A stretch of 64,000 nucleotides of DNA from an uncultured Lachnospiraceae bacterium (lineage in GTDB: Bacteria; Bacillota; Clostridia; Lachnospirales; Lachnospiraceae). Location of the stretch: the NCBI GenBank assembly GCA_910578555.1, contig CAJTPS010000001.1, forward strand, positions 62,001-126,000. Direction: 5' to 3'. The notes under the pieces were generated by a model, which searched no databases, was not told the origin of the DNA, and was given only the letters and a program-made list of their open reading frames with translations. The position numbers and the translations under genes were made by a program. Within the stretch, counting starts at the first letter, position 1. Every line of letters starts with the position of its first letter. Positions 23,755-32,200 of the stretch are shown piece after piece.

Positions 23755-26298
23755 ATGAAAAAAGCGATCATAAAGGGGGTTTTGCTGGGCACCATTTTTG
23801 CGGCAGCGCTTATGCTGATCAGTATGGTGATGAATCAGGGCAACACCGATATGACAACTGAAATGGGAGAGGCAGTCTATCCCATCATATCCCTGTCTGC
23901 GGACGGACATGACATAAATAGTCTGCATGGCTATGCAGACAGCATGGATTGTGCCTATCTGCGCGGTACATTACAGCCGGTGGGGAGCGACAGGAAGATC
24001 AGTGTACGTCTGGACACTTACGGGAGGGATATTGCGCAGATCGCCTTTGAAGTGCGCAGCCTGAATGGAGAGCGTCTGGTGGAGAGCACGGAAGTCGGGG
24101 AATATGAGCAGAACGACAACCGGATCGACTTCAGTATTACACTCAAAGATCTGATCGACTACGATACGGAATACATGCTTGTATTTCTGATTACGCCGGC
24201 GGAGAATAAGCCGTTACGTTATTACACAAGGATCATACTGAGTGATTCTCTGCATGTCAAGGAGAAACTGGACTATATCCGGGATTTTCACGAGAGAACA
24301 TTTGATAAAGAAGCGGCGGCGGAACTGACAAAATATCTGGAATCCAACTCAGAAGGAGACAACAGCACTTTTCATAAAGTGACGATACACAGCAGTTTTC
24401 ATCAGGTAACATGGGGGGATCTGCAGGTCAGCAGGGTAACGGAGCCGGAAATCATGATTCTGGAGCTGGCGGAGCAGACAGGCTCTTTTCGTATAGAATA
24501 TCTGGTAAAAGTGCGGGAGAACAGGGAGACTAAGTACTATCAAGTCAGAGAGTATTATCGTATCCGATATACGCCCGACCGGATGTACTTGCTAGACTAT
24601 GAGCGTGAAATGAGTCAGATCTTCGATGAAGAGGCTGATATTTATATCAATAACAAGATTGTGCTCGGCATTGCCGGGGATGAAGTAAAAATGCAGGAGA
24701 GCGACGGCGGCAATGTGTTTGCCTTTACGGCGGCTGACAAGCTCTACAGTTATAATGTGACGGATAATAAGCTGATCCGGCTGTTCAGTTTCTATGAAAA
24801 TACAGAGGGTATTCTCGATGCCAGAAATATATATAACCGGCATGACATACAGGTTCTGTCAGTGGACGAGACCGGTAATGTGACTTTTCAGGTATATGGC
24901 TACATGAACAGGGGACGCCATGAAGGGAATGTGGGCGTGGCGGTCTATCATTACAACAGCATGACCAATACGGTGGAAGAACTGGCTTATATCCCCTATG
25001 ACAGATCCTATGAGCTGTTGAAGGCGGACATGGGACAGTTATCTTATGTGAATAAGTCCGGAATCTACTATTTTATCATGGCAGGCAGTGTGTATGCGGT
25101 GGATTTAAGGTCTCAGGAATGTCAGGTGGTCGTATCCGGATTGCGGGAGGAAGGTTACCATGTATCTGAGTCCAACAAGATGCTTGTCTGGCAGGAAGGT
25201 TCCGATCTGCATGCCAGCAGGCAGCTTATACTTATGAATCTGAATACGCAGGAGCAGACGGTCATCACCGCCGGACAGGGAGAATATATATCGGTACTTG
25301 GATTTATGGAGGAGGATCTGATCTACGGGCTGGCGAGACAGCGGGATATTGTGAGGAGCAATGCCGGAATCGTGACCTATCCCATGTACTGTGTGCGGAT
25401 TCAGGGAGATGACGGTAAGGTGCTCAAGAGTTATCGTAAAGAGAATATCTATGTGACAGACAGCACCGTGGAGGAGAACCAGATTACGCTTAGCAGAGTG
25501 ATGTGGGATGAAGAGAGCGAAAGTTATATCCCGGCCGCGGATGACCAGATTATGAGCACGGAGGAGATCAAAACAGGCAGCAATACGGTAGGATATGTTG
25601 TTACGGAGAATTATGAGACGATCTGCCAGATTGAGGTTAAGAACCCGATAGACGGCCGCGGGCTGCAGCATCTGTCTCCGAAAGAGGTGCTGTTTGAAGG
25701 AAGCCGTGCAATTCAGATGCCGGAACCCGGGCAGGCGGAGCCGCATTATTATGTGTATGCAAAGAATGGTATAGAAGGTATCTATGAAAATCCGGGTAAG
25801 GCAGTAGAACAGGCATATCGGCTTGCGGGTGCAGTGGTGGATGATGACGGAGAATATATCTGGAGAAAGGTGACGAGAAGCACCAGAAATCAGATCATGG
25901 CAATTACCGAGGATGAGATGTCGGAGACAAGAAGCGCATTGGCCGTCTGTCTGGACACGATCCTGCGGTTTGAGGGAATATCCAGGAGTACACAGCGGTC
26001 GCTTAACGCAGGACGGTCAGTATTCTCTATCCTGGAATCCGATCTGCAGGACTGTACGATACTGGATCTGTCAGGGTGCAGTCTGGATGCGATTCTCTAT
26101 TATGTGAATCAGGACCTTCCGGTGCTGGCGCTGTTAGACGATGGAAACGCTGTGCTGATTGTGGGATTCAATGAACTGAATATCGTGGTGATGGACCCGG
26201 TTACGGGTACATTGTACAAAAAGGGTATGAATGATTCCACGGAATGGCTGAAAGAAAACGGGAACAGGTTTGTTACTTACGTGAGAAAAGAGAAGTAG
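23755..26298 (+). CDS. Large membrane-anchored extracytoplasmic protein with a degenerate C39-like end
   Basis: An 847-aa protein. Residues 5-26 form one membrane anchor; the rest is probably outside the cell. The middle (about 280-640) is rich in beta strands with repeated short blades (KLYSYNVTDNKLIRLFSFYENT, GSVYAVDLRSQECQVVVSG, RQLILMNLNTQEQTVITAG), which suggests a beta-propeller. The C-terminal 200 residues end in LPVLALLDDGNAVLIVGFNELNIVVMDPVTG, the shape of a C39-like peptidase. The usual catalytic His (GHAVxIVGY) is Asn here, and no DCG-type cysteine precedes it, so it is probably not an active peptidase. Function unknown; operon partner of the methyltransferase upstream. Confidence 0.7.
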   Translation: MKKAIIKGVLLGTIFAAALMLISMVMNQGNTDMTTEMGEAVYPIISLSADGHDINSLHGYADSMDCAYLRGTLQPVGSDRKISVRLDTYGRDIAQIAFEVRSLNGERLVESTEVGEYEQNDNRIDFSITLKDLIDYDTEYMLVFLITPAENKPLRYYTRIILSDSLHVKEKLDYIRDFHERTFDKEAAAELTKYLESNSEGDNSTFHKVTIHSSFHQVTWGDLQVSRVTEPEIMILELAEQTGSFRIEYLVKVRENRETKYYQVREYYRIRYTPDRMYLLDYEREMSQIFDEEADIYINNKIVLGIAGDEVKMQESDGGNVFAFTAADKLYSYNVTDNKLIRLFSFYENTEGILDARNIYNRHDIQVLSVDETGNVTFQVYGYMNRGRHEGNVGVAVYHYNSMTNTVEELAYIPYDRSYELLKADMGQLSYVNKSGIYYFIMAGSVYAVDLRSQECQVVVSGLREEGYHVSESNKMLVWQEGSDLHASRQLILMNLNTQEQTVITAGQGEYISVLGFMEEDLIYGLARQRDIVRSNAGIVTYPMYCVRIQGDDGKVLKSYRKENIYVTDSTVEENQITLSRVMWDEESESYIPAADDQIMSTEEIKTGSNTVGYVVTENYETICQIEVKNPIDGRGLQHLSPKEVLFEGSRAIQMPEPGQAEPHYYVYAKNGIEGIYENPGKAVEQAYRLAGAVVDDDGEYIWRKVTRSTRNQIMAITEDEMSETRSALAVCLDTILRFEGISRSTQRSLNAGRSVFSILESDLQDCTILDLSGCSLDAILYYVNQDLPVLALLDDGNAVLIVGFNELNIVVMDPVTGTLYKKGMNDSTEWLKENGNRFVTYVRKEK

Positions 26299-26332
26299 AT
26301 TTCAGTCCGGATAATAAGAGGAGAGGAACCTG

Positions 26333-26992
26333 ATGAGAAAATTCGACGCGGTGGTTTTTGATATGGACGGGCTTATTTTTGACAGCGAGAGACTTGTGCT
26401 GGCATGCTGGGAGAAATTAGCCGGGAAATATCAGCTGGATGGAATGCAGGAAGTGATGCTTCGGTGTATCGGAACGACGAAAGTGAAGACGAGGGAAATT
26501 CTGCTGGACTATTACGGACAGGACTTTCCTTATGAAGTGTACTGCACGGAAGCATCCGCAATGTTTCATGAGGTTTCCGAGCGGGACGGGCTTCCGGTCA
26601 AGAGAGGCGTGCGGGAACTTTTGGATTACCTGAAAGAACAGGAGATTCCGGCTGCACTGGCTTCGTCTACACGGCTGGCGGCCGTGACACAGGAACTGCA
26701 GCAGGCCGGGCTGTATGATTATTTTCGCGTGGTTGTGGGTGGTGATCAGTTAAAGCGGAGTAAACCGGAGCCTGATATTTATCTTATGGCATGTGAGAAG
26801 CTGGGGGTGCTGCCGGAGAGAGCCTGCGCAATAGAGGATTCTTATAACGGTATTCGTTCTGCATACAGCGCAGGCATGAAGCCTGTTATGGTGCCTGATC
26901 TGCTTCCCGCGACGGAGGAGATGCATAAGAAGAGCGTGATCGTGGCGGAGGATCTGCTGCAGGTGAAGGAGTGGCTTGCACGTATAGAATAA
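26333..26992 (+). CDS. HAD-family phosphatase, beta-phosphoglucomutase-like subgroup
   Basis: A 219-aa cytoplasmic hydrolase. Motif I FDMDGLIFDSE carries the nucleophilic Asp and the general acid Asp; motif II is ALASST; motif III Lys is near LKRSKPEPDIY; motif IV is CAIEDSYNGIRSAYSAGM. The helical cap between motifs I and II places it with phosphoglycolate phosphatase and beta-phosphoglucomutase types. The sugar-phosphate substrate cannot be told. It lies 34 bp after the large anchored protein. Confidence 0.9.
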   Translation: MRKFDAVVFDMDGLIFDSERLVLACWEKLAGKYQLDGMQEVMLRCIGTTKVKTREILLDYYGQDFPYEVYCTEASAMFHEVSERDGLPVKRGVRELLDYLKEQEIPAALASSTRLAAVTQELQQAGLYDYFRVVVGGDQLKRSKPEPDIYLMACEKLGVLPERACAIEDSYNGIRSAYSAGMKPVMVPDLLPATEEMHKKSVIVAEDLLQVKEWLARIE

Positions 26993-27162
26993 TAACATGT
27001 GTAATGATTGCAAATCAGCGTATTTCCGACAAAGGAAACCGCAGGTTGCGGACTGCTTCGGTGCGGGCAACCGGAATTTTCTGCTTTGGAAAGCAGAAGT
27101 TGTAGTGCGGGATTCCTTTATTCTATATGATTGTCTCATACAAATACAGGGATGGAGGCTAG

Positions 27163-27316
27163 TTTGAAAAATCACACTGATGTGCTGATTGTTTCACTGT
27201 CTGAACAAGTTCAGACGCAAATTTGTGCCGGAGCGTCACAAATTTGTTTGATGGCAGACGCAAATCTGACATTTGCGTCGCCCCGTCGCGTAAACGCTCC
27301 GGGATGGAGGCGTAAA
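27163..27316 (+). promoter_or_regulatory. Pseudoknot leader element, copy 1 (before XRE regulator)
   Basis: After a GGAGG and a TTG start (27163), a leader frame encodes KNHTDVLIVS and runs in frame into the downstream gene. Stem GTCTGAAC/GTTCAGAC is at 27199-27216. The main stem is CAAATTTGTG (27218-27227)/CACAAATTTG (27237-27246) with loop CCGGAGCGT (27228-27236). Stem GACGCAAAT/ATTTGCGTC spans 27257-27279. ACGCTCCGG (27294-27302) is perfectly complementary to the loop and abuts the ribosome site GATGGAGG (27303-27310). Two homologous copies lie at 56589 and 61532. The remainder of the gap 26993-27162 shows nothing else. Confidence 0.7.
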
Positions 27317-28186
27317 ATGAATCTTGAAATTGCAAACAGGCTGATAGCGCTGCGCAAGGATAATAAGCTGTCACAGGAGGCATTGGCGGAGAAGCTGGGA
27401 ATCAGCAGACAGGCGGTCAGCAAATGGGAAAGGGCGGAGGCGTCACCCGATACGGATAACCTGATCGCATTGGCAAAGCTGTATCATGTCTCGCTGGACG
27501 AATTATTGAAGATCCATGAGGAGGAAGAGGAGTGTAAGGGCGATCCGAAGCAGAAGACAGAGAGCCGGAACGAACTGCAGACCGTCAGTGCATGCGGAGC
27601 AGATGCAGCTGTAGAAGATCAGGGTCCGGAGGCGGAAAAACGGTCTGCAGAGCAGGAGACCGGGCGTGAAAGCGGGACAGGAGCATATTATGATACGGAC
27701 AGTCAGGAAGATGTACATGTCGGATTTGACGGTATCCATGTGAATAACAAGGAGGCGGAAGTGCATGTGAGCTGGCATGGCATTCATGTCTATGATAAGA
27801 AGAAGGACGACGAGGTACATATCGATAAGAATGGCATCCGGGTCAACGGGGAGCCGGCGGATCATATGTTTACACGAGGCAAAGGAGATGAACTGCCAAT
27901 CGGTATCATTGTGATCGTGGTATATCTTATACTGGGATTCTGCTTCAACCTGTGGCATCCGGGCTGGCTGGTCTTCTTCCTTGTACCGATCATCAGTACG
28001 CTGATTAATGCAGTATACAGGCGCAATCCGAATCTGTTTGCCTATCCGGTATTAGCGCTGTTGATCTTCCTGTATGGGGGACTGATATACGGTGTCTGGC
28101 ATCCGACATGGGTGGTTTTTCTGACGATTCCGATTTATTATTCTATTGCGGGGTACATCGTCAGGAAACATACGCAGAATTTATAA
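27317..28186 (+). CDS. XRE-family regulator fused to a membrane domain
   Basis: A 289-aa protein. Residues 1-65 are a Cro/XRE helix-turn-helix (IANRLIALRKDNKLSQEALAEKLGISRQAVSKWERAEASP). A charged, Glu-rich linker (about 70-130) follows, then a His/Val-rich repeat-like stretch (HVGFDGIHVNNKEAEVHVSWHGIHVYDKKKDDEVHIDKNGIRV) with period about 20. The C-terminus has three or four membrane helices (about 195-215, 220-240, 248-285). It may be a membrane-tethered regulator that senses envelope state; inference. ATG 27317 is 6 nt after GGAGG; the frame is open further upstream through the leader element, so an extended form is possible. Confidence 0.85.
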   Translation: MNLEIANRLIALRKDNKLSQEALAEKLGISRQAVSKWERAEASPDTDNLIALAKLYHVSLDELLKIHEEEEECKGDPKQKTESRNELQTVSACGADAAVEDQGPEAEKRSAEQETGRESGTGAYYDTDSQEDVHVGFDGIHVNNKEAEVHVSWHGIHVYDKKKDDEVHIDKNGIRVNGEPADHMFTRGKGDELPIGIIVIVVYLILGFCFNLWHPGWLVFFLVPIISTLINAVYRRNPNLFAYPVLALLIFLYGGLIYGVWHPTWVVFLTIPIYYSIAGYIVRKHTQNL

Positions 28187-28190
28187 GAAG

Positions 28191-28235
28191 AAATCCCCGC
28201 CTGCCGGAATCTGTCCGGTAAGCGGGGATTTTTAT
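28191..28235. terminator. Bidirectional terminator between XRE regulator and queT
   Basis: AAATCCCCGC (28191-28200) pairs with GCGGGGATTT (28222-28231), with T-rich sequence downstream and A-rich upstream. The inner GCCGGAATCTGTCCGGT stretch extends the stem. Confidence 0.85.
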
Positions 28236-28285
28236 ATAGTGCCGTAGACCTTATGGATAGTATAACCGGCAGCAATATTGTATGT

Positions 28286-28846
28286 CTAATTCTGTTTAAA
28301 CAGAATATGCTGATATTTCTGCAGGGCAAACAGGAGAATCATGCCCAGCACGCCGCATGAAATAATTTCCCCGGCGCCCACTGTAAGGCAGTAGTAGCCG
28401 AAACACTGCAGCACGGATAATCCTTCGATCATCAAACCATAGCCATAAATCAGCACGAGCGGCACGATGATCGTATTGGCGACGATCGGACAGACCGGCG
28501 CACACCATTTCCATCTGCGCAGTGCGTAAGTGCCGAGCGCACCGATGAGGGTCGCCATGCTGCCGAAAATGATGTCGGGCAGCGCACATCCTGTCAGGAT
28601 ATTGCTGAGCAGGCAGCCGATGAACAGACCGGGTATCGCGGCGGGTGTGAAAAAAGGCAGAATCGTGAGTGCCTCGGAAAAACGAACCTGCACGGCATAA
28701 TTGGCAAGTCCGAAGGCATTAGCGATAAAAGTCAGCACAACGTAGATGGCGGCGATCATGGCCGCCTGAACCAGAGTGGTCAGTGACGTGGACGAGGCGG
28801 TTCTTACGGGAACGGCCTCGCTGTAAGTTTGTTTTTTCATATGCAT
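28286..28846 (-). CDS. queT: Queuosine precursor transporter QueT
   Basis: A 186-aa membrane protein with five or six helices, the substrate-binding (S) component of an energy-coupling-factor transporter for a queuosine precursor. QueT features are the N-terminal LVQAAMIAAIYVVLTFIANAFG, AVQVRFSEALTILPFFTPAAIPGLFIGCLLSN and GCALPDIIFGSMATLIGALGTYALR. A preQ1-I-like riboswitch sits directly upstream, which supports the assignment. Start is ATG 28846 or the ATG two codons later; AGGAG lies 4 or 10 nt upstream respectively. Single gene with its own promoter and shared terminator. Confidence 0.92.
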   Translation of the reverse strand: MHMKKQTYSEAVPVRTASSTSLTTLVQAAMIAAIYVVLTFIANAFGLANYAVQVRFSEALTILPFFTPAAIPGLFIGCLLSNILTGCALPDIIFGSMATLIGALGTYALRRWKWCAPVCPIVANTIIVPLVLIYGYGLMIEGLSVLQCFGYYCLTVGAGEIISCGVLGMILLFALQKYQHILFKQN

Positions 28847-28855
28847 TTGTCTCCT

Positions 28856-28893
28856 TTAGTTTTGTTTTAGGTGAGGAAGGTCTCGAACTCACC
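28856..28893 (-). promoter_or_regulatory. preQ1-I-like riboswitch
   Basis: Minus strand: stem GGTGAG/CTCACC around the loop TTCGAGACCTTC, then an A-rich tail with AAAACTAA, the typical 3' end of preQ1-I. The tail leads into the AAAGGAG ribosome site of queT, so ligand binding that docks the tail would hide the site (translation control). A preQ1 switch before queT is a known arrangement. Confidence 0.75.
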
Positions 28894-28943
28894 GTGTTTA
28901 TTCGTCGTCTGTCTCCGTGTTAGCGGGGATTCCAACGTTCCCA

Positions 28944-28972
28944 AGTATAACATGACATGATCTGAAAAGCAA
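28944..28972 (-). promoter_or_regulatory. Promoter of queT
   Basis: Minus strand TTGCTT (28972-28967), 17 bp, TATACT (28949-28944). Transcription would start about 45 nt before the riboswitch core. Confidence 0.6.
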
Positions 28973-29080
28973 GCTGAATTCTGCCTTCCCTCGGATCAAA
29001 CCTATAAACTGTTCAAGAAAAGAAATTCCATTTTATTTTCCATCCTGTTGTGCTATAATAATCTGTGCTGCTTTCGGATG

Positions 29081-29117
29081 TTTTATTTCATAGGAAAGTA
29101 CGTCCTATGAAATAAAA
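29081..29117. repeat. 15-bp perfect inverted repeat (family D, copy 1)
   Basis: TTTTATTTCATAGGA (29081-29095) and TCCTATGAAATAAAA (29103-29117) around AAGTACG. A related copy with changed but still paired stem is at 42505. The gap 28973-29276 also holds GC-rich hairpin sequence (29120-29200) and no gene. Confidence 0.75.
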
Positions 29118-29276
29118 GGGATGCGCAGCTTCGCGCGCGGAACAAAAGCTGCGCTTGCCGGAAAATCCGGACGCGAGGGTGTGCGAAGCGCATTTTTGTT
29201 GTAAAAAGCAATTTTGTCAGATTATCCTGCAGCAGATTTCATAAGATGCAGGAATACATAAGGAGGAATCAGAATT

Positions 29277-32200
29277 ATGCGTAGCAAAAAAAGATGGCTG
29301 GCATCGATACTTGCCATGGCAGTGGCATTTGGCGACTGCGGCGGTATGATGGCAGCGGCTGCGGAAAGCACCATTACCGTGGAAGATTCCATTTCGGAAA
29401 ACAATTTGCTTCCCAATGAAACGCCGGGTGCAGATTCTGCCGGGGAGGAAACGGCAGCCCTGCCGGAGACGGAGAATGCTGCGGCAGAAACGGCTGTCCA
29501 GCCGGACACGGTAAATACTGCAGAACCGGGCGATACGGATATAGAACTGCCCGCCTTACATATCGGTCAAATTCCTGGCGGTGCAAAACTTCCCGTCGCA
29601 GACGGCACGTTTCTTTATGACTGTCCCCTTTCTTTTGAGACAGAGAAAACCCTGATTCTGTTTACCAATTATGCGATAGACGCAGTCCCTGACGCAGCTA
29701 AAACCGGAACTCTGGAATGGAGCATTCTCCGCGGAGAAAAGGGACTGCACCCCGGAAGCGCAAACCTTCTTGATGAGCCGGATGACTGGAACGGTTTTGA
29801 AACAGTGACCGCCTCGCCTTATTTTACCATGGAAGAAATCGCTGACACAGAGAGCCAATATGATCAGATGATGGCGCTTATTGCCAAGGAAGCCGCGTTC
29901 GTGGACACTGACAACGCAGGCGATGAAACGGCAAAAACGCCTGAAGCTTATGACTATTATATCTGGGCGGCATATTATCCGGCAACTGGAAGCAGAAAGG
30001 ACGAAACCTTTTATGCCGCGTCCACGATCCCTTTTATTGCCCCAAATACGACTGACGAAGCGTCGGACGGAGCGAATTCGGATGCGTCAGAAACAGAGCA
30101 AGCGCAGGAAATCGCGACAGATACCATCTCGGAAAATAATGTGCCGGATCAGATGAGCGTCTCGGAAAATACCATAGACGGTGCGGATGCGGAAACAACG
30201 GATCAAACACCGCCTGAAGAAGATATGAATCATACCCCGGAAGAAACCGCAGCGCAGGAGCCGGTTACGGAAGAAGACGTTCTGCAGCAGGCGTCTGCGG
30301 ATTCCGTCTCCGAAAACTCTGTAACCAATCAGGCTGCGGATACATCAGCCGCGCCCTTTGCCGATGCCGAAGAAACGTCGCCGATAAAGGAAAGTGTCGG
30401 CGTATTGACCTTGGATGCGGAAAGCGTAACGCTGCATCCCGCCCCCGCGCCAGACGCTAAATTTTTAGTCACTGCAGCATTGGAGCCGAAGGATATTACG
30501 ATGCCTGTTATCTGGAGCAGCAGCGATGACACGATTGCCATGGTAGCTGTACCGGGAACAGAATCAGCGCAGGAAAACGACGAGACATCGGAACCGACGT
30601 CGGCAGTCAGCGGCAAAACTGTGGAAATTACTGCGCTAAAAGAGGGAACGGCAACCATTACGGCAACATGCGGCGATCAGAAAGCCTCCGTCCATATTAC
30701 GGTCGTTCCCAAAGACGACGATGAAGTGTATGATCTTTCCGGTGATCTCTGGGTAGACGGCTTTCTGCAGGAAAGCGATGCCCTCGTCTATACAGGACAG
30801 AAGATCACGCAGGATTTTCGCGTTTACCATAAGGAAACCCTGCTGAAAGAAAAAACGGACTATACGCTGACCTATAAAAACAATGTAAATGCCGCCGCCT
30901 GGAATACAGCGAAAGCGCCCAGCGTGACCATTAATATGAAGGGTCAGTACAGCGGCAGCATTAACCTGTATTTTACGATCCTGCCTAAAGACATCAGTAA
31001 GATCGATCCCAATCCCGCCAATGCAAATGATTCTGCACTGGCGGATTCGCCGGGCTATGAGCAGGTGGTAAATTATGCCAAAAAGCTGAATATTCCGGCC
31101 CCTGTTTTAACATATAACCGGAAGAAACTGGCTGTTAATAAGGACTTTATCTGTGACTATGCCCAATTGCCGTCAGATTATAAAAAAGGAGACAGCTATG
31201 ATTTAGGACGGCAATACTCTTATACCGTAACCGGTAAAGGCAATTTCACCGGTTCTCTTCCCATGTGGCTCGTTGTCCTTGATAAGAAACAGAATTTCAA
31301 CACGGCCTCTGTTACGTTAAATGCAAAAAAATATGCTTATCACGGGGTTCCGCTGACTAAGGATGACGTAACGATTACAAAGCTGAAAATTGGCCAAACG
31401 GAGCTGGATCCATCCCTGTATGACTATGACGTCTTCAATACGAACGGTCTGCAAGGCGCTTATATCAACGTTTATCCTACCGCTATCGGAGAAGATCAGG
31501 GTTATCACGGATCTAGGAAGATCAATCTGAAACTGGAAGCCGACCGCGCCATTAACAAGGCGGCATTCATTGAGGCAAACTGGCAGACATCCATCCCTTT
31601 CTCCCAAAAAGTGCTGACCGAAAAGGGCGGCATGTTTCAGGAAAACAAGACACTACTGACCTTTACGGATCCCGATACCGGGCTTGCCGAAACGCTGGTT
31701 GAAGATACCGATTATACTATCAAATACAGCAATGCCCAAAAAGCCGGGAAAGTGACCGTCACCTTTACCGGAAAAGGCAGATACAAAGGTTCGCTCAAGA
31801 AGACTTATCAGATTACGGCAAATACTGAAAAAAGCCATTTTTCCTATCAGTGGAAAAATGTGACCAAAGACGGGAACGGAAAGCTTACCGTCTCCTACCA
31901 AAAGAACGGCGCCATACCGGAATTTGTCCTGCGGGATCAAAATCAGAATATCCTTAAAATCAAAACCGATTATAAGGTAACTTATAAAAATAACAAAATA
32001 CCAAAGGATGCGGAAACCGGCGAAATGACCTTAGAGATTACCGGTGTCGGTAATTATAAAGGATATAAGGAATCAATCTCCCTTACGGTGACGCGTGCGA
32101 ATATTGCCAATGCTACTCTCACCGTTGCCGATAAGCCTTGTAGCGCCAAGAAAAATGCATGGAAGTCCGCTGTCACGATTACAGATGTAAACGGGAAAAA

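Noticed and set aside
27163..27316. T-box or other known riboswitch before the XRE gene
   Set aside because: No T-box sequence or other recognised riboswitch core is present; the repeated plan with loop-to-ribosome-site pairing does not fit classes I know.
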